Shown piece after piece: positions 29,228-38,039 of a stretch of DNA of 64,000 bases. Source of the stretch: Roseibium sp. Sym1 (GTDB taxonomy: Bacteria > Pseudomonadota > Alphaproteobacteria > Rhizobiales > Stappiaceae). The DNA is taken from positions 3,756,501 through 3,820,500 of the forward strand of contig NZ_CP114786.1 in NCBI RefSeq assembly GCF_027359675.1. The letters run 5' to 3'. The notes beneath the pieces were generated by a model. That model had not been told where the DNA came from, ran no database searches, and worked only from the letters and a program-made list of their open reading frames with translations. Each line of letters begins with the position of its first letter. Positions within the stretch are counted from its first letter, which is position 1. Made by a program: the position numbers and the translations under genes.

Positions 29228-30415
29228 ATGCCTTGGAGCAATCAGTCAGGCGGCGGTGGCCCCTGGAAGGGTGGCGGAAACGGCGGCGGTCCCTGGGGCG
29301 GCGGCGGAAACAACAACGGTCCCTGGGGCGGAGGCGGTCCGAACAGGGGCGGCAACAACCCGCCGGACCTGGAAGAGCTCCTCAAACGCACGCAGGACCG
29401 CATGCGCACCGTTCTCCCGGGCGGTGGCGGCGGCGGTCTCGGCACCATCGGTGTCCTGATTGTCTTTGGTGTCGTCGTGATCGGTTGGCTGGCGACCGGT
29501 TTCTATGTCGTCGACGAAGGTGAGGTCGGTGTCGAGCTCGTGCTCGGTGAAGTGACCGATCAGACGCCTCCGGGCCTCAACTACAACTGGCCCTACCCGG
29601 TCGGTGAAGTCTACAAGCCCAAGGTCGAACAGCAGCGTGAAACCACGGTCGGGGTCGATGAAACCGTCAGCGGCTCCGGCGTCGTGCGTGCGCGCGACGT
29701 GCCGGAAGAAAGCCTGATGCTGACGGGTGACGAGAACATCGTCGATGTCGGCTTCAAGGTCCTGTGGCGTATCAAGAACACCCGCGAAGGCATCAGCGAC
29801 TACCTGTTCAACATCCAGGATCCGGAAGGCACCGTGAAGGCTGTCGCCGAGAGCGCGATGCGCGAAGTCGTCGGCAGTTCCAACATCGACGCCATCCTGA
29901 CGGAAAACCGCGTGGCCATCCAGAACGACGTCGTCACCCTGATGCAGGCGACGCTGGACACCTACCGTGCGGGCGTCGAGGTCGCCGAAGTGCAGATGCA
30001 GCGCGTTGACCCGCCCTCCCAGGTCATCGACGCGTTCCGTGACGTCCAGGCGGCCCGTGCCGATCAGGAACGTATTCGAAACGAGGCGGAAGCCTATGCC
30101 AACCGGATCGTTCCGGAAGCGCGCGGTGAAGCGGCTCGCGTTCTTGAAGCAGCCAACGCCTACAAGGAGCAGACGATCGCGGAGGCGACCGGTCAGTCCC
30201 AGCGTTTCACCAAGATCTACGAACAGTACAAGAATGCTCCGGACGTGACCCGTGAGCGCCTTTACCTGGAGACCCTGGAAAAGGTTCTTGGCTCCAACAA
30301 CAAGATCATCATTGACAGCGAGTCCTCCGGATCTGGCGTGCTGCCGTTCCTGCCGCTCAATGACCTGAACCCGCGCGGCGGCGCCGCCGCGACGGCACGG
30401 ACCGGAGGAAATTGA
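29228..30415 (+). CDS. hflK: Membrane protease modulator HflK
   Basis: Forms with HflC a large periplasmic cage that surrounds FtsH and controls its membrane proteolysis. The 395-residue protein starts with a Gly/Asn/Trp-rich stretch with repeated GGGPW units (residues 8-40), then one membrane helix (IGVLIVFGVVVIGWLATGFYVV), an SPFH/band 7 domain (VDEGEVGVELVLGEV onward) and a long coiled-coil region rich in Ala, Glu and Arg. ATG 29228 has AAGGAA seven bases upstream; an earlier in-frame ATG at 29162 lacks one. First gene of hflK-hflC-DUF2065-degP. Confidence 0.94.
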   Translation: MPWSNQSGGGGPWKGGGNGGGPWGGGGNNNGPWGGGGPNRGGNNPPDLEELLKRTQDRMRTVLPGGGGGGLGTIGVLIVFGVVVIGWLATGFYVVDEGEVGVELVLGEVTDQTPPGLNYNWPYPVGEVYKPKVEQQRETTVGVDETVSGSGVVRARDVPEESLMLTGDENIVDVGFKVLWRIKNTREGISDYLFNIQDPEGTVKAVAESAMREVVGSSNIDAILTENRVAIQNDVVTLMQATLDTYRAGVEVAEVQMQRVDPPSQVIDAFRDVQAARADQERIRNEAEAYANRIVPEARGEAARVLEAANAYKEQTIAEATGQSQRFTKIYEQYKNAPDVTRERLYLETLEKVLGSNNKIIIDSESSGSGVLPFLPLNDLNPRGGAAATARTGGN

Positions 30416-30417
30416 TC

Positions 30418-31350
30418 ATGCGTAGCGGAATTCTCGCAATCATCCTGATCGTCGTGGCCGTGCTTGGCTACATGTCGATCTACATCGTCAATCCGACCCA
30501 GCAGGCCCTGGTCCTGCGGCTCGGCCGGATCGTCGAGGAGCCGAAGACCACACCCGGTTTTTATCTCAAGTACCCGTTCGTGGAGAACGTGGTCTACATG
30601 GACAAGCGTGTCCTCAACCTGAACATGCCGCCTCTGGAGCCGATCTCCTCGGACAAGAAACGGCTCGTTGTGGACGCGTTCGCAAGGTACAGGATCTCCA
30701 ACCCGGTGCTCTTCTACCAGCGCGTCTCGAACGTCCAGACCGCCAACCGGCGCCTGTCGACGTTGCTGCAGTCGTCGCTGCGTTCGGAACTCGGCCGGAC
30801 CAGTTTCGTGGCGCTTGTGCGTGACGACCGCTCCGGTGTTATGGAGGCGATCCGCCGTGACGTCAGCGCCAATGCGGAAGAACTCGGCATCGAGGTGATC
30901 GATGTGAAGATCCGCCGCGCCGACCTGCCGGATGCCAACTCCCAGGCGATTTACGCCCGGATGCAGACGGAACGTCAGCGGGAAGCGACCGAAATCCGCG
31001 CACAGGGTGAGGAAGTCGCCCGCCGGATCCGTTCGCGTGCAGACCGTGACGCCACGGTCCTTGTCGCGGAAGCAAGGCGGGATTCTGAAATCACCCGTGG
31101 TGACGGCGATGCCGAGCGGAACAAGATCTTCGCGGAGGCTTTCGGAGCCGATCCGGAGTTCTTCGCTTTCTACCGGTCCATGCAGGCCTATGAAGCCGGG
31201 CTCCAGGCAGGAGATACAAGCCTCGTCCTGTCACCGGATTCCAGCTTCTTCCGGTTCTTCAAGGATCCGTCAGGCGTGCTCCCGCCGGCTGCCGACGGCA
31301 ATGGCAGCCAGGGTGTCTCCGACCGGTCGCCGTCGCTCGCCGCTCAATGA
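30418..31350 (+). CDS. hflC: Membrane protease modulator HflC
   Basis: Partner of HflK in the FtsH-associated cage. A 310-residue SPFH protein with an N-terminal anchor (GILAIILIVVAVLGYMSIYIV), band 7 domain (NPTQQALVLRLGRIV, KRVLNLNMPPLEP) and a coiled-coil segment (MQTERQREATEIRAQGEEVARRIRSRADRD). GGAGG precedes ATG 30418, which is two bases after the hflK stop. The C-terminal 30 residues are Pro/Gly/Ser rich. Its stop overlaps the start of the DUF2065 gene. Confidence 0.94.
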   Translation: MRSGILAIILIVVAVLGYMSIYIVNPTQQALVLRLGRIVEEPKTTPGFYLKYPFVENVVYMDKRVLNLNMPPLEPISSDKKRLVVDAFARYRISNPVLFYQRVSNVQTANRRLSTLLQSSLRSELGRTSFVALVRDDRSGVMEAIRRDVSANAEELGIEVIDVKIRRADLPDANSQAIYARMQTERQREATEIRAQGEEVARRIRSRADRDATVLVAEARRDSEITRGDGDAERNKIFAEAFGADPEFFAFYRSMQAYEAGLQAGDTSLVLSPDSSFFRFFKDPSGVLPPAADGNGSQGVSDRSPSLAAQ

Positions 31351-31532
31351 GCGAACTGGTAACGGCGCTGGGTCTGGTGCTCGTGCTTGAGGGTGTGCTC
31401 TACGCACTTGTGCCCGGTGGCATGAAGGCCATCATGCGCAGCGTGATGGACACATCGGACCAGACCTTGCGGGTGACCGGCCTGCTTGCCGCGGTGATCG
31501 GCGTATTTCTTGTGTGGATCATTCGCGGATAA
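31347..31532 (+). CDS. DUF2065 family small membrane protein
   Basis: A 61-residue protein with two hydrophobic helices (LVTALGLVLVLEGVLYALV and VTGLLAAVIGVFLVWII) joined by a short polar loop containing MKAIMRSV. It is the YjeT-like DUF2065 family, usually found right after hflC. Its ATG overlaps the hflC stop as ATGA, so translation is coupled. A role in the HflKC-FtsH complex is plausible by position only. Confidence 0.88.
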   Translation: MSELVTALGLVLVLEGVLYALVPGGMKAIMRSVMDTSDQTLRVTGLLAAVIGVFLVWIIRG

Positions 31533-31543
31533 CGAAAAGTTTT

Positions 31544-31573
31544 CGGGCGGGAGGCGCAAAAACGTCCCGCCCG
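31544..31573 (+). terminator. Hairpin between DUF2065 gene and degP
   Basis: A 9-bp stem CGGGCGGGA/TCCCGCCCG with a 12-base loop, followed by TTCTATATTC. It may partly terminate the hflKC transcript, allowing degP a lower or separate level of expression. Confidence 0.6.
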
Positions 31574-31675
31574 TTCTATATTCTGGTTCAGGACCAGTAA
31601 GTAATAACCCATCGGCTGCCGGCCGTGGAACACATTGGCTGGCGGTCCACCCGGCCGGGATGAGGAGAAAGCCCT

Positions 31676-33163
31676 ATGGCTCCAGATTTTGTTCGCCGTC
31701 GGATGACCCGGGTCGCAGCTGCTGCGGCGGGTATCCTGCTTGGCGGAATGGTTGTGTTTCAGCCTGTCGACGTGGCCCATGCACAAGGCCCGGTGTCCGT
31801 CGCCGACCTGGCGGAGGAACTCGGCGATGCCGTGGTGAACATTTCCACGGCCCAGACCGTTCAGGGGCGGCGGTCGGTTCCGATGCCGGAAGTGCCGGAC
31901 GGCTCGCCGTTCCAGGAGTTCTTCGAGGAGTTCTTCAATCGCCAGAACCGGGACAACGATCAGCCGCGGCGGGTTCAGTCGCTCGGCTCCGGCTTTGTCG
32001 TGGACGGCAAGGAAGGCATCATCATCACCAACAACCACGTCATCGAAGGTGCGGACGAGATCACCGCGAACTTCAATGACGGCACCAAGCTCCGGGCGGA
32101 AATCATCGGCACCGATGAAAAGACCGACCTGGCGGTCCTGAAAGTCGAGCCGGAGACACCGCTCAAGGACGTCAATTTCGGCGACAGCGACGCGATCCGC
32201 GTCGGGGACTGGGTGATGGCCATCGGCAACCCGTTCGGCCTTGGCGGCACGGTGACGGTCGGCATCGTGTCGGCGCGCAACCGCGACATCAATTCCGGAC
32301 CCTATGACAACTTCATCCAGACGGACGCGTCCATCAACCGGGGCAATTCCGGTGGCCCGCTGTTTGACATGCAAGGCAACGTGGTCGGCATCAACACGGC
32401 GATCATCTCGCCGTCCGGCGGCTCGATCGGCATCGGTTTCGCGATCCCGGCCAAGACGGCGATGAACGTGATCGAGCAGCTGCGCGAGTATGGCGAAACC
32501 CGCCGTGGCTGGCTCGGCGTGCGCATCCAGGAAGTCACCGACGAAATCGCCCTCAGCCTGGACATGGATGAGGCCATGGGCGCGCTGGTCGCCGGCGTGA
32601 CCGAGGATGGTCCTGCGGCGAAGGCGGAGATCGAGCCGGGTGACGTGATCATCAAGTTCGACGGCAACGAGGTCGAAACCATGCGGGAACTGCCGCGCAT
32701 GGTCGCCGAAACCGACATCGGCAAGGAAGTCGAAGTCGTCGTCCTGCGCAAGGGCGAGGAAGTCAACATCACCGTGACCCTCGAGCGCCTGTTGGAAAAC
32801 GAGGTGACCGAAGCCAGTGAAACCACGGAAGGCGAGCCCGAAGACAAACCTGCGGAGAAGAGCGAAGTTCTCGGCATGATGCTCGCGGAACTCGACGACA
32901 GCCTGCGAGAACAGTTCTCCATCGACGAGGACGTGACCGGTGTGGTCGTCACGGAAGTCACGCCCGGCTCATCCGCCGAGGAAAAGCGGGTCATGGCGGG
33001 CGATGTCATCAAGGAAGTCGCCCAGGAACCCGTGGAGACGCCGGCCGATGTCGAGGCGCAGATCGAGAAGCTGAAAAAAGACAACCGCCGTTCGGCGCTG
33101 CTGCTTCTGTCCAACCCGACCGGCGATGTCCGCTTCGTACCGGTCCGGATCGAGGACGAGTAA
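31676..33163 (+). CDS. degP: Do/DegP family periplasmic serine protease
   Basis: Periplasmic chaperone-protease for misfolded envelope proteins. A signal peptide (RRRMTRVAAAAAGILLGGMVVF, cleavage near AHA) leads to the protease domain with His121 in NNHVIEGA, Asp151 in DEKTDLAVLKV and Ser225 in INRGNSGGPLF. Two PDZ domains follow (RGWLGVRIQEVTDEIALSLDM; then the segment around GVVVTEVTPGSSAEEKRVMAGD). The acidic linker between them (TEASETTEGEPEDKPAEK) is long. The 495-residue length fits. It follows hflKC, an arrangement common in alphaproteobacteria. Confidence 0.94.
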   Translation: MAPDFVRRRMTRVAAAAAGILLGGMVVFQPVDVAHAQGPVSVADLAEELGDAVVNISTAQTVQGRRSVPMPEVPDGSPFQEFFEEFFNRQNRDNDQPRRVQSLGSGFVVDGKEGIIITNNHVIEGADEITANFNDGTKLRAEIIGTDEKTDLAVLKVEPETPLKDVNFGDSDAIRVGDWVMAIGNPFGLGGTVTVGIVSARNRDINSGPYDNFIQTDASINRGNSGGPLFDMQGNVVGINTAIISPSGGSIGIGFAIPAKTAMNVIEQLREYGETRRGWLGVRIQEVTDEIALSLDMDEAMGALVAGVTEDGPAAKAEIEPGDVIIKFDGNEVETMRELPRMVAETDIGKEVEVVVLRKGEEVNITVTLERLLENEVTEASETTEGEPEDKPAEKSEVLGMMLAELDDSLREQFSIDEDVTGVVVTEVTPGSSAEEKRVMAGDVIKEVAQEPVETPADVEAQIEKLKKDNRRSALLLLSNPTGDVRFVPVRIEDE

Positions 33164-33190
33164 GCCGCCCAGCTGGCAGAATGACATGAG

Positions 33191-33214
33191 AAAGGCGCCG
33201 GTAACGGCGCCTTT
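33191..33214 (+). terminator. Terminator after degP
   Basis: A 10-bp stem AAAGGCGCCG/CGGCGCCTTT with a GTAA loop followed by CTTGT, 27 bases after the degP stop codon. Confidence 0.85.
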
Positions 33215-33240
33215 CTTGTAACAAATCCCCACCTTCAACC

Positions 33241-33283
33241 GTCATCCTTCGAGACGGACCTGACGGTCCTCCTCAGGTTGATG
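33241..33283. repeat. Half copy of the palindromic intergenic repeat
   Basis: GTCATCCTTCGAGACGG...CCTCCTCAGGTTGATG matches one arm of the elements at 25039 and 25221, with small changes. The other arm is missing. Confidence 0.7.
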
Positions 33284-33393
33284 CCCCTGTTTTGTGCCGC
33301 CATCGCCCGGGGTTGGGGAGGCAGCTCGGCGGCTGTTTTGTCTCCGAGCCGTTATGCGGTGCGGTCCGACCCGACCCTTCGTTTCGTTCAGGG

Positions 33394-34284
33394 TCAGCTC
33401 AGAACGAAGTCGCTTTCCGCATAGCCCTGCAGGTAAAGCAGCGCCGTGAGGTCGCCGTGGTCGACCCGGATGTCGGCGGCTTCCGCGACAGCGGGCTTGG
33501 CGCGGTAGGCGACACCGGTGCCGGCGCGTTCGATCATGGAAAGGTCATTGGCGCCGTCGCCGACGGCCAGGGTTTCCTCGAAGGCAAGACCTTTCTCGGC
33601 AACGAGATACTCCAGGCGGGCCCGTTTGGCTTCCCGGCCCAATATGGGCTGTCCGACCTTGCCGGTCAGCTTGCCATCCGCCTCAAGCAGCGTGTTGGCC
33701 TGGTTCTCGTCGAAGCCGATCATGTTGGCGACGGCCTTGGTGAAATGGGTAAACCCTCCGGAGACCAGGGCACAATAGGCGCCGTTCGCCTTCATCGTCT
33801 GCACCAGCGTGCGTCCACCCGGCATCAGCTGGATGCGGTTGCTCAGAACCGTGTCGATGGCCGAAACGGGAAGGCCCGCCAAAAGGCCGACGCGCTCTAG
33901 CAGGGCCGGTTCGAATTCGATCTCTCCGCGCATCGCCCGTTCGGTGATCGCGGCGATCCGGTCCTTCAGGCCGAGTTCGGCGGCGAGTTCGTCGATGCAT
34001 TCCTGGCGGATCATGGTGGAATCCATGTCCGCGATCAGCAGGCGCTTGCGGCGGCCGGCTTCCGGTTGCACAAAGACATCCACGCGGGCATTTCCGACGA
34101 TTTCGCGCAGAATATTGTCGGCGGTGCTTGCGTCGCACCCGTCAAAGCGGATATCCGCGGCGACACCGGACATCAGTACGGTCGCCGTGCCGGATACGCC
34201 GAGCGCGTCCGATGCCCGGCCGATCAACTCCGCGTCGACCGCGGGCGCAGTAGGAGTGGACACCAGAGTGGCAACAAGCGACAT
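33394..34284 (-). CDS. serB: Phosphoserine phosphatase SerB
   Basis: Last step of serine synthesis: removes phosphate from L-phosphoserine. A 296-residue HAD-superfamily enzyme with an N-terminal ACT-like regulatory region (about 75 residues). The catalytic DMDST is at residues 86-90 (nucleophile Asp86). Motif II is in ALVSGGFTHFT, and motifs III-IV are around AVGDGANDLSMIERAGTGVAYRAKP. ATG 34284 has AAGGAA seven bases upstream; 48 extra in-frame residues upstream overlap miaA and are rejected. serB and miaA are divergent, with only 28 bases between their start codons. Confidence 0.94.
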   Translation of the reverse strand: MSLVATLVSTPTAPAVDAELIGRASDALGVSGTATVLMSGVAADIRFDGCDASTADNILREIVGNARVDVFVQPEAGRRKRLLIADMDSTMIRQECIDELAAELGLKDRIAAITERAMRGEIEFEPALLERVGLLAGLPVSAIDTVLSNRIQLMPGGRTLVQTMKANGAYCALVSGGFTHFTKAVANMIGFDENQANTLLEADGKLTGKVGQPILGREAKRARLEYLVAEKGLAFEETLAVGDGANDLSMIERAGTGVAYRAKPAVAEAADIRVDHGDLTALLYLQGYAESDFVLS

Positions 34285-34312
34285 GGACGGTTCCTTGGAT
34301 AAAGACGGGATC

Positions 34313-35233
34313 ATGGCTTCGGGCAATCGCGCCATCCTGATAGCCGGGCCAACCGCCAGCGGCAAGTCCGCCCTGGCGCTGGACCTGGCAAAAACGATGA
34401 ACGGCGTCATCATCAATGCCGATTCCATGCAGCTTTACAAGGATCTCAGGCTGGTGAGCGCGCGTCCGGGCAGCGACGAGGAGGCACAAGTTCCCCACCG
34501 GCTCTACGGCATCCTGCCGGCGTCGACTGCCTCCTCGACCGGCGCCTGGCTGCGCCTGGCCGAACGCGAGCTCGACATGGCCCGGGACAACGGCCGGCTG
34601 CCGATCCTTGTCGGCGGAACCGGGCTCTATTTCAAGGGACTGACGGAAGGGTTCGCAGAGTTGCCGGACATTCCCGTGGAGGTGCGCGCCAAGGCCAGGG
34701 AAATGGCCGACCGGCAGGATCTCGACGGGCTCAGACAGGCGATTTTTGATCTCGGGGATCCGCAGGCGGCCCGAGATCTTGCCGACCCGCAACGCCTGGC
34801 CCGTGCCCTGGAGGTGCTGATGGCCACCGGCAGGCCGCTTGCCCGCTGGCAGCAGGAGCACCAGTCGTCGCCTCTGCTGGCGCCGGACCGGTGCCTGAAA
34901 ATCGTCCTGGCGCCACCGCGGCCCTGGCTGCACGAGCGGATCGCGCAGCGCGCGAAATTGATGCTGGCGGATGAAGGCATCGCGGAGGTCCGCGCCTTGC
35001 TCGCACTGGGACTTTCAGACAAACTTCCGGCCATGCGGGCCATCGGCGTACCGGAAATCGCCGCGTTTCTGGCGGAAACGGCCGATTATGCAGAAACGCT
35101 CCACAGGCTGACTGTTGCAACGCGGCAATACGCAAAGCGTCAGGAGACCTGGTTTCGCAACCAGATGAGTGACTGGCAACGGGTTGATCCGTCGGACAAA
35201 ATCAATCTGGAAAAGTTTCTGAAGATTTGCTGA
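34313..35233 (+). CDS. miaA: tRNA dimethylallyltransferase MiaA
   Basis: Transfers an isoprenyl group to A37 of tRNAs reading UNN codons. The 306-residue protein has the P-loop GPTASGKSALA at its N-terminus, then NADSMQLYKDLRLVSARP and the GTGLYFKGLTEGF substrate site. The C-terminal KRQETWFRNQM is the family hallmark. Start ATG 34313 fits the family; ATG 34283 in the same frame would add 10 residues and overlap the serB start. The usual neighbour hfq is not adjacent. Confidence 0.94.
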   Translation: MASGNRAILIAGPTASGKSALALDLAKTMNGVIINADSMQLYKDLRLVSARPGSDEEAQVPHRLYGILPASTASSTGAWLRLAERELDMARDNGRLPILVGGTGLYFKGLTEGFAELPDIPVEVRAKAREMADRQDLDGLRQAIFDLGDPQAARDLADPQRLARALEVLMATGRPLARWQQEHQSSPLLAPDRCLKIVLAPPRPWLHERIAQRAKLMLADEGIAEVRALLALGLSDKLPAMRAIGVPEIAAFLAETADYAETLHRLTVATRQYAKRQETWFRNQMSDWQRVDPSDKINLEKFLKIC

Positions 35234-35441
35234 CCGGAAGGCATCAACCTCTGGGGTGTGCGGTGCAGCGCCGGGTATCTCATTAACTCGTTGGAAATAC
35301 GAATTTATTTTTTCGGAATTTGTACCTATACTTTGGTCTGCCATCGGGTTGGCACAATTCAGGGTTACATGGATCCCGGCTACAGCAATTGTCGATTCAG
35401 CATAGAACCGGCAAACAGGAATTCTAAAACGGGAGGACACG

Positions 35442-35981
35442 GTGCAGACGATTTACCTCGAATGCGGCGCAGTGCGGCTTGTCCCTTTTTCGCCCAGCGA
35501 TATCAATCTCGTGAAGGGCCTTCATTCCGACCCGTTTGGAAACCAGTGTTCCGAATACTCCACCAATTGCACGGTGGTCGATGCAGCCGAGCTGGTGCGC
35601 TCCGCGCTCAAGCACCAGAACGATCATGGCTTTGCGAAATGGAAAGCCGTGTCGCCGGAAGGCGATTTTCTTGGCTGGGCGGGATTCACGCCGCTTGCGG
35701 AAACCTCCGAGATCAGCGTCAATTACTGCCTGCGCAATGATGTCCTGGACAACGATCCGGATCTGCCGAAGCGGCTTTTCCTTGCGCTTTCGGACTGGTT
35801 CTTCGAAAACACCTATTTCTCGCACCTTGTTGCGGTGGTGCGCACCGACAATCGCACCATGCGGGATGTCGTTCTGGAAGCCGGCTTCTATCATCGTGAA
35901 AGCAAGGTGATCGAGGGCATGCAGGCAGACGTGTTCCAGCAGCTCAGCCCCTCCATGCAGTCCTATTTGATGAGCGCCTAG
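35442..35981 (+). CDS. RimJ/RimL-like GNAT acetyltransferase
   Basis: A 179-residue GNAT protein with the RimJ/RimL layout: N-terminal RLVPFSPSDINLVKGLHSD, middle strands (WKAVSPEGDFLGWAGFTPL and SEISVNYCLRND), and C-terminal LVAVVRTDNRTMRDVVLEAGFYHRESKV. The acetyl-CoA loop is poorly conserved. It starts with GTG 35442, seven bases after GGGAGGA. A strong terminator follows, so it is monocistronic. The 208-base upstream gap is AT-rich and likely holds its promoter. Substrate unknown. Confidence 0.8.
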   Translation: MQTIYLECGAVRLVPFSPSDINLVKGLHSDPFGNQCSEYSTNCTVVDAAELVRSALKHQNDHGFAKWKAVSPEGDFLGWAGFTPLAETSEISVNYCLRNDVLDNDPDLPKRLFLALSDWFFENTYFSHLVAVVRTDNRTMRDVVLEAGFYHRESKVIEGMQADVFQQLSPSMQSYLMSA

Positions 35982-36019
35982 CCGGCGCCCCGGGAACCAA
36001 AATCGATCGGGCAATGATA

Positions 36020-36053
36020 GGGGGTCGTGATCAGCCACGGCCCTCTTTTTTTT
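36020..36053 (+). terminator. Strong terminator after the GNAT gene
   Basis: A 10-bp stem with two wobble pairs (GGGGGTCGTG/CCACGGCCCTC region, loop ATCAG) followed by eight T residues. Confidence 0.9.
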
Positions 36054-36175
36054 GAAAGACATCTGTTGCGATCAAGCCCGTGTTGGAGACCGAGCTGTTC
36101 TGTCCATGCGGCGTCACCGGCTATCTGATCTGTGTCAGCTGCCGCGGGCTGCCTTTCCCGGCAGCGCTGCTTTTT

Positions 36176-38029
36176 TCAGGACTCCGGCAAACCGGTCGGG
36201 TCAAGCCGGTTCCGCAGAGAAGTGCCTATCTGCTCAGCCATGTCCGGCAGCAGCATCGCCCAATGTCCGGAATGGGGCGCGCGAATTACCTCCAGGCTTG
36301 GATACCAGAGGCTCCTGCCGTCTTCGGCGTACCAGTACCAGGGCGGCACATGTGCGATGAGTGCCAGTCCCGGAGTGCCGGCCGCACCGGCTGCATGCAG
36401 CACCATGCCATCGGGGGCGATGACAAGATCCAGGACGCTCAGAAGCGCTGCGAGGTCTTCAAGCTGGCGGATATGCCGGCCGGCGTCGATGATCCCGTTT
36501 CTGCCGCTCAACTGGGTCCTGCTGTGGTCCCAGACCGTGCTGACCAGGGTGCCGGGCAGCATCGGCAGCGCCGACAGAAGCGGTTCCAGCGTCAGGCCCG
36601 GTGCGGTCTCGTTCCAGGCAAGGCCGATCCAGGGGCGGGGAAATTCGGCAAGGGCATCCAGCCAGCGTTCGCGCAGGTCTTCTCGCACCGGCAGATAGGG
36701 AACCTTGCCGGTGAGCCCGCCTCTCACCTGCGCCGGCAGGCCGAGAAGCTGCGACACGGGAAAGCCGCCCGAAATCTCCGGCAGGGTCTCGGTCGAGCCG
36801 GGAGCGTCATTGGGCAAATAGGTGTCATACCCGAACAGGCGGGGCAGCCCAGAGATTGCGGAGGAGCCTGCAACGGGTGTCGACAGACCCCGTCCCGTTG
36901 CGCCGAGAAAACGGGCCAGGACCATGAATTCAAGATTGCCGAGGTCCGGGTCGATCACCATGGCAGCCGTTTCAAGCGTTCTGTTCAGGTCGCCGTCGCC
37001 GGGGTGGAGGGACGGGCCGGCCAGATCCGGAACCTTGTCGATCTGACCGGTGGAGAGGTAGGCGTCCCTCAGGACACCGAAGAGCCGGGCCTTTTCTGGA
37101 GGCTTGAGCTGCGCCGTTTCCGCCAGGAGCGGTTCCAGTAGCTGCAAGGTCTTGTCCGGTTCTCCGGCAAGAGCATAGGCGGTGCCCAGGGTCAGGATCG
37201 CGTCGGTCCGGTCTTTCGCGGATTTGGCGACCGGCGCAAATGCGCGCAGCGCGTCCGTGGCCTCGCCGCGGTTGGCCTTGACCTTGATGTAACAGAGCCA
37301 GGCGGGCATGAGGTCGGGGAAGAGGGTCCGGGCCCGCTCCGCATATCTCAGGGCTTCCGTGAGCTGTCCGGTGGCGGCGGCGTTGTTCGCCAGGGCGATC
37401 AGGTGATCCGGATTGGCAGGAAACTGCAGATGCGCGGTTTCCAGGAAAGGCGCCGCCTTGCCATGGTCGCCGAGTGCGGTGAGGATCCGGCCTGCCAGGG
37501 CATTGAGGGCGGCATTGTCCGGTGCCAGGTCGAGCCCTTCCTGCACGTTCACCAGTGCCGGGCCAAGCAGCCCGTGGGCAAAATAGAGACGGGCGATGCC
37601 GAGCAGCAGATCCGGGTCGCTCTTGCGGGCGCGAATCCCGTTCAGGAGGTCCTCGACCTCGGCAAGCTCCCCGGTCGCGGCCAGGAACTCGGCCTTGAGC
37701 AGGGCGGCCTGAACATGAAGCGGGTCAAGCGCCAGCGCACGCTCCGTGAGCTGTTCCGCCTGGCGGCTGTCGTCGTTCAACAGGGCGATCCTGGCGGCCA
37801 GCGTCAGAAAGCCGGGATCCCGCTCGCTGCTGGCTGTCGCATTGGCCATAAGCGCCTGCGCGGCCTCCATGTCGCCATGGGCAAGCCGGGATTCGATCAG
37901 TCCGCAGAGCGCCTCCGGATGGCCCGGAGACAGGTCCAGAATGCTTTCGTAAAGCAGCGCCGCATTGTCGTGCCGGCCAGCTGCGGCATGGTCATGGGCT
38001 GCCTTCAGCCTGTCATCCACCAGGAGCAT
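36176..38029 (-). CDS. TPR protein with C-terminal glycosyltransferase-like fold
   Basis: A 617-residue cytoplasmic protein and last gene of the six-gene secretion cargo block. The N-terminal 340 residues are TPR units (AALLYESILDLSPGHPEALCGL, AEQLTERALALDPLHVQAALL, NVQEGLDLAPDNAALNAL). The C-terminal part resembles the GT9/GT41-like domain seen fused to TPRs (FPRPWIGLAWNETAPG, LEDLAALLSVLDLVIAPDGMVLHAAGAAGTPGLAL, WYWYAEDGRSLWYPSLEVIR), where the APDG...HAAGA block is the nucleotide-sugar-side loop. It is separated from the DUF3540 gene by 10 bases, so it is co-transcribed. It could be a modifying enzyme, a chaperone or a cargo protein; the sequence does not decide. Confidence 0.78.
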   Translation of the reverse strand: MLLVDDRLKAAHDHAAAGRHDNAALLYESILDLSPGHPEALCGLIESRLAHGDMEAAQALMANATASSERDPGFLTLAARIALLNDDSRQAEQLTERALALDPLHVQAALLKAEFLAATGELAEVEDLLNGIRARKSDPDLLLGIARLYFAHGLLGPALVNVQEGLDLAPDNAALNALAGRILTALGDHGKAAPFLETAHLQFPANPDHLIALANNAAATGQLTEALRYAERARTLFPDLMPAWLCYIKVKANRGEATDALRAFAPVAKSAKDRTDAILTLGTAYALAGEPDKTLQLLEPLLAETAQLKPPEKARLFGVLRDAYLSTGQIDKVPDLAGPSLHPGDGDLNRTLETAAMVIDPDLGNLEFMVLARFLGATGRGLSTPVAGSSAISGLPRLFGYDTYLPNDAPGSTETLPEISGGFPVSQLLGLPAQVRGGLTGKVPYLPVREDLRERWLDALAEFPRPWIGLAWNETAPGLTLEPLLSALPMLPGTLVSTVWDHSRTQLSGRNGIIDAGRHIRQLEDLAALLSVLDLVIAPDGMVLHAAGAAGTPGLALIAHVPPWYWYAEDGRSLWYPSLEVIRAPHSGHWAMLLPDMAEQIGTSLRNRLDPTGLPES

Positions 38030-38039
38030 TCAACAGTGC

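Noticed and set aside
33376..33396. GACCC/GGGTC inverted repeat at the end of serB
   Set aside because: Only 5-bp arms and no T run on the minus strand, so it was not called a terminator.
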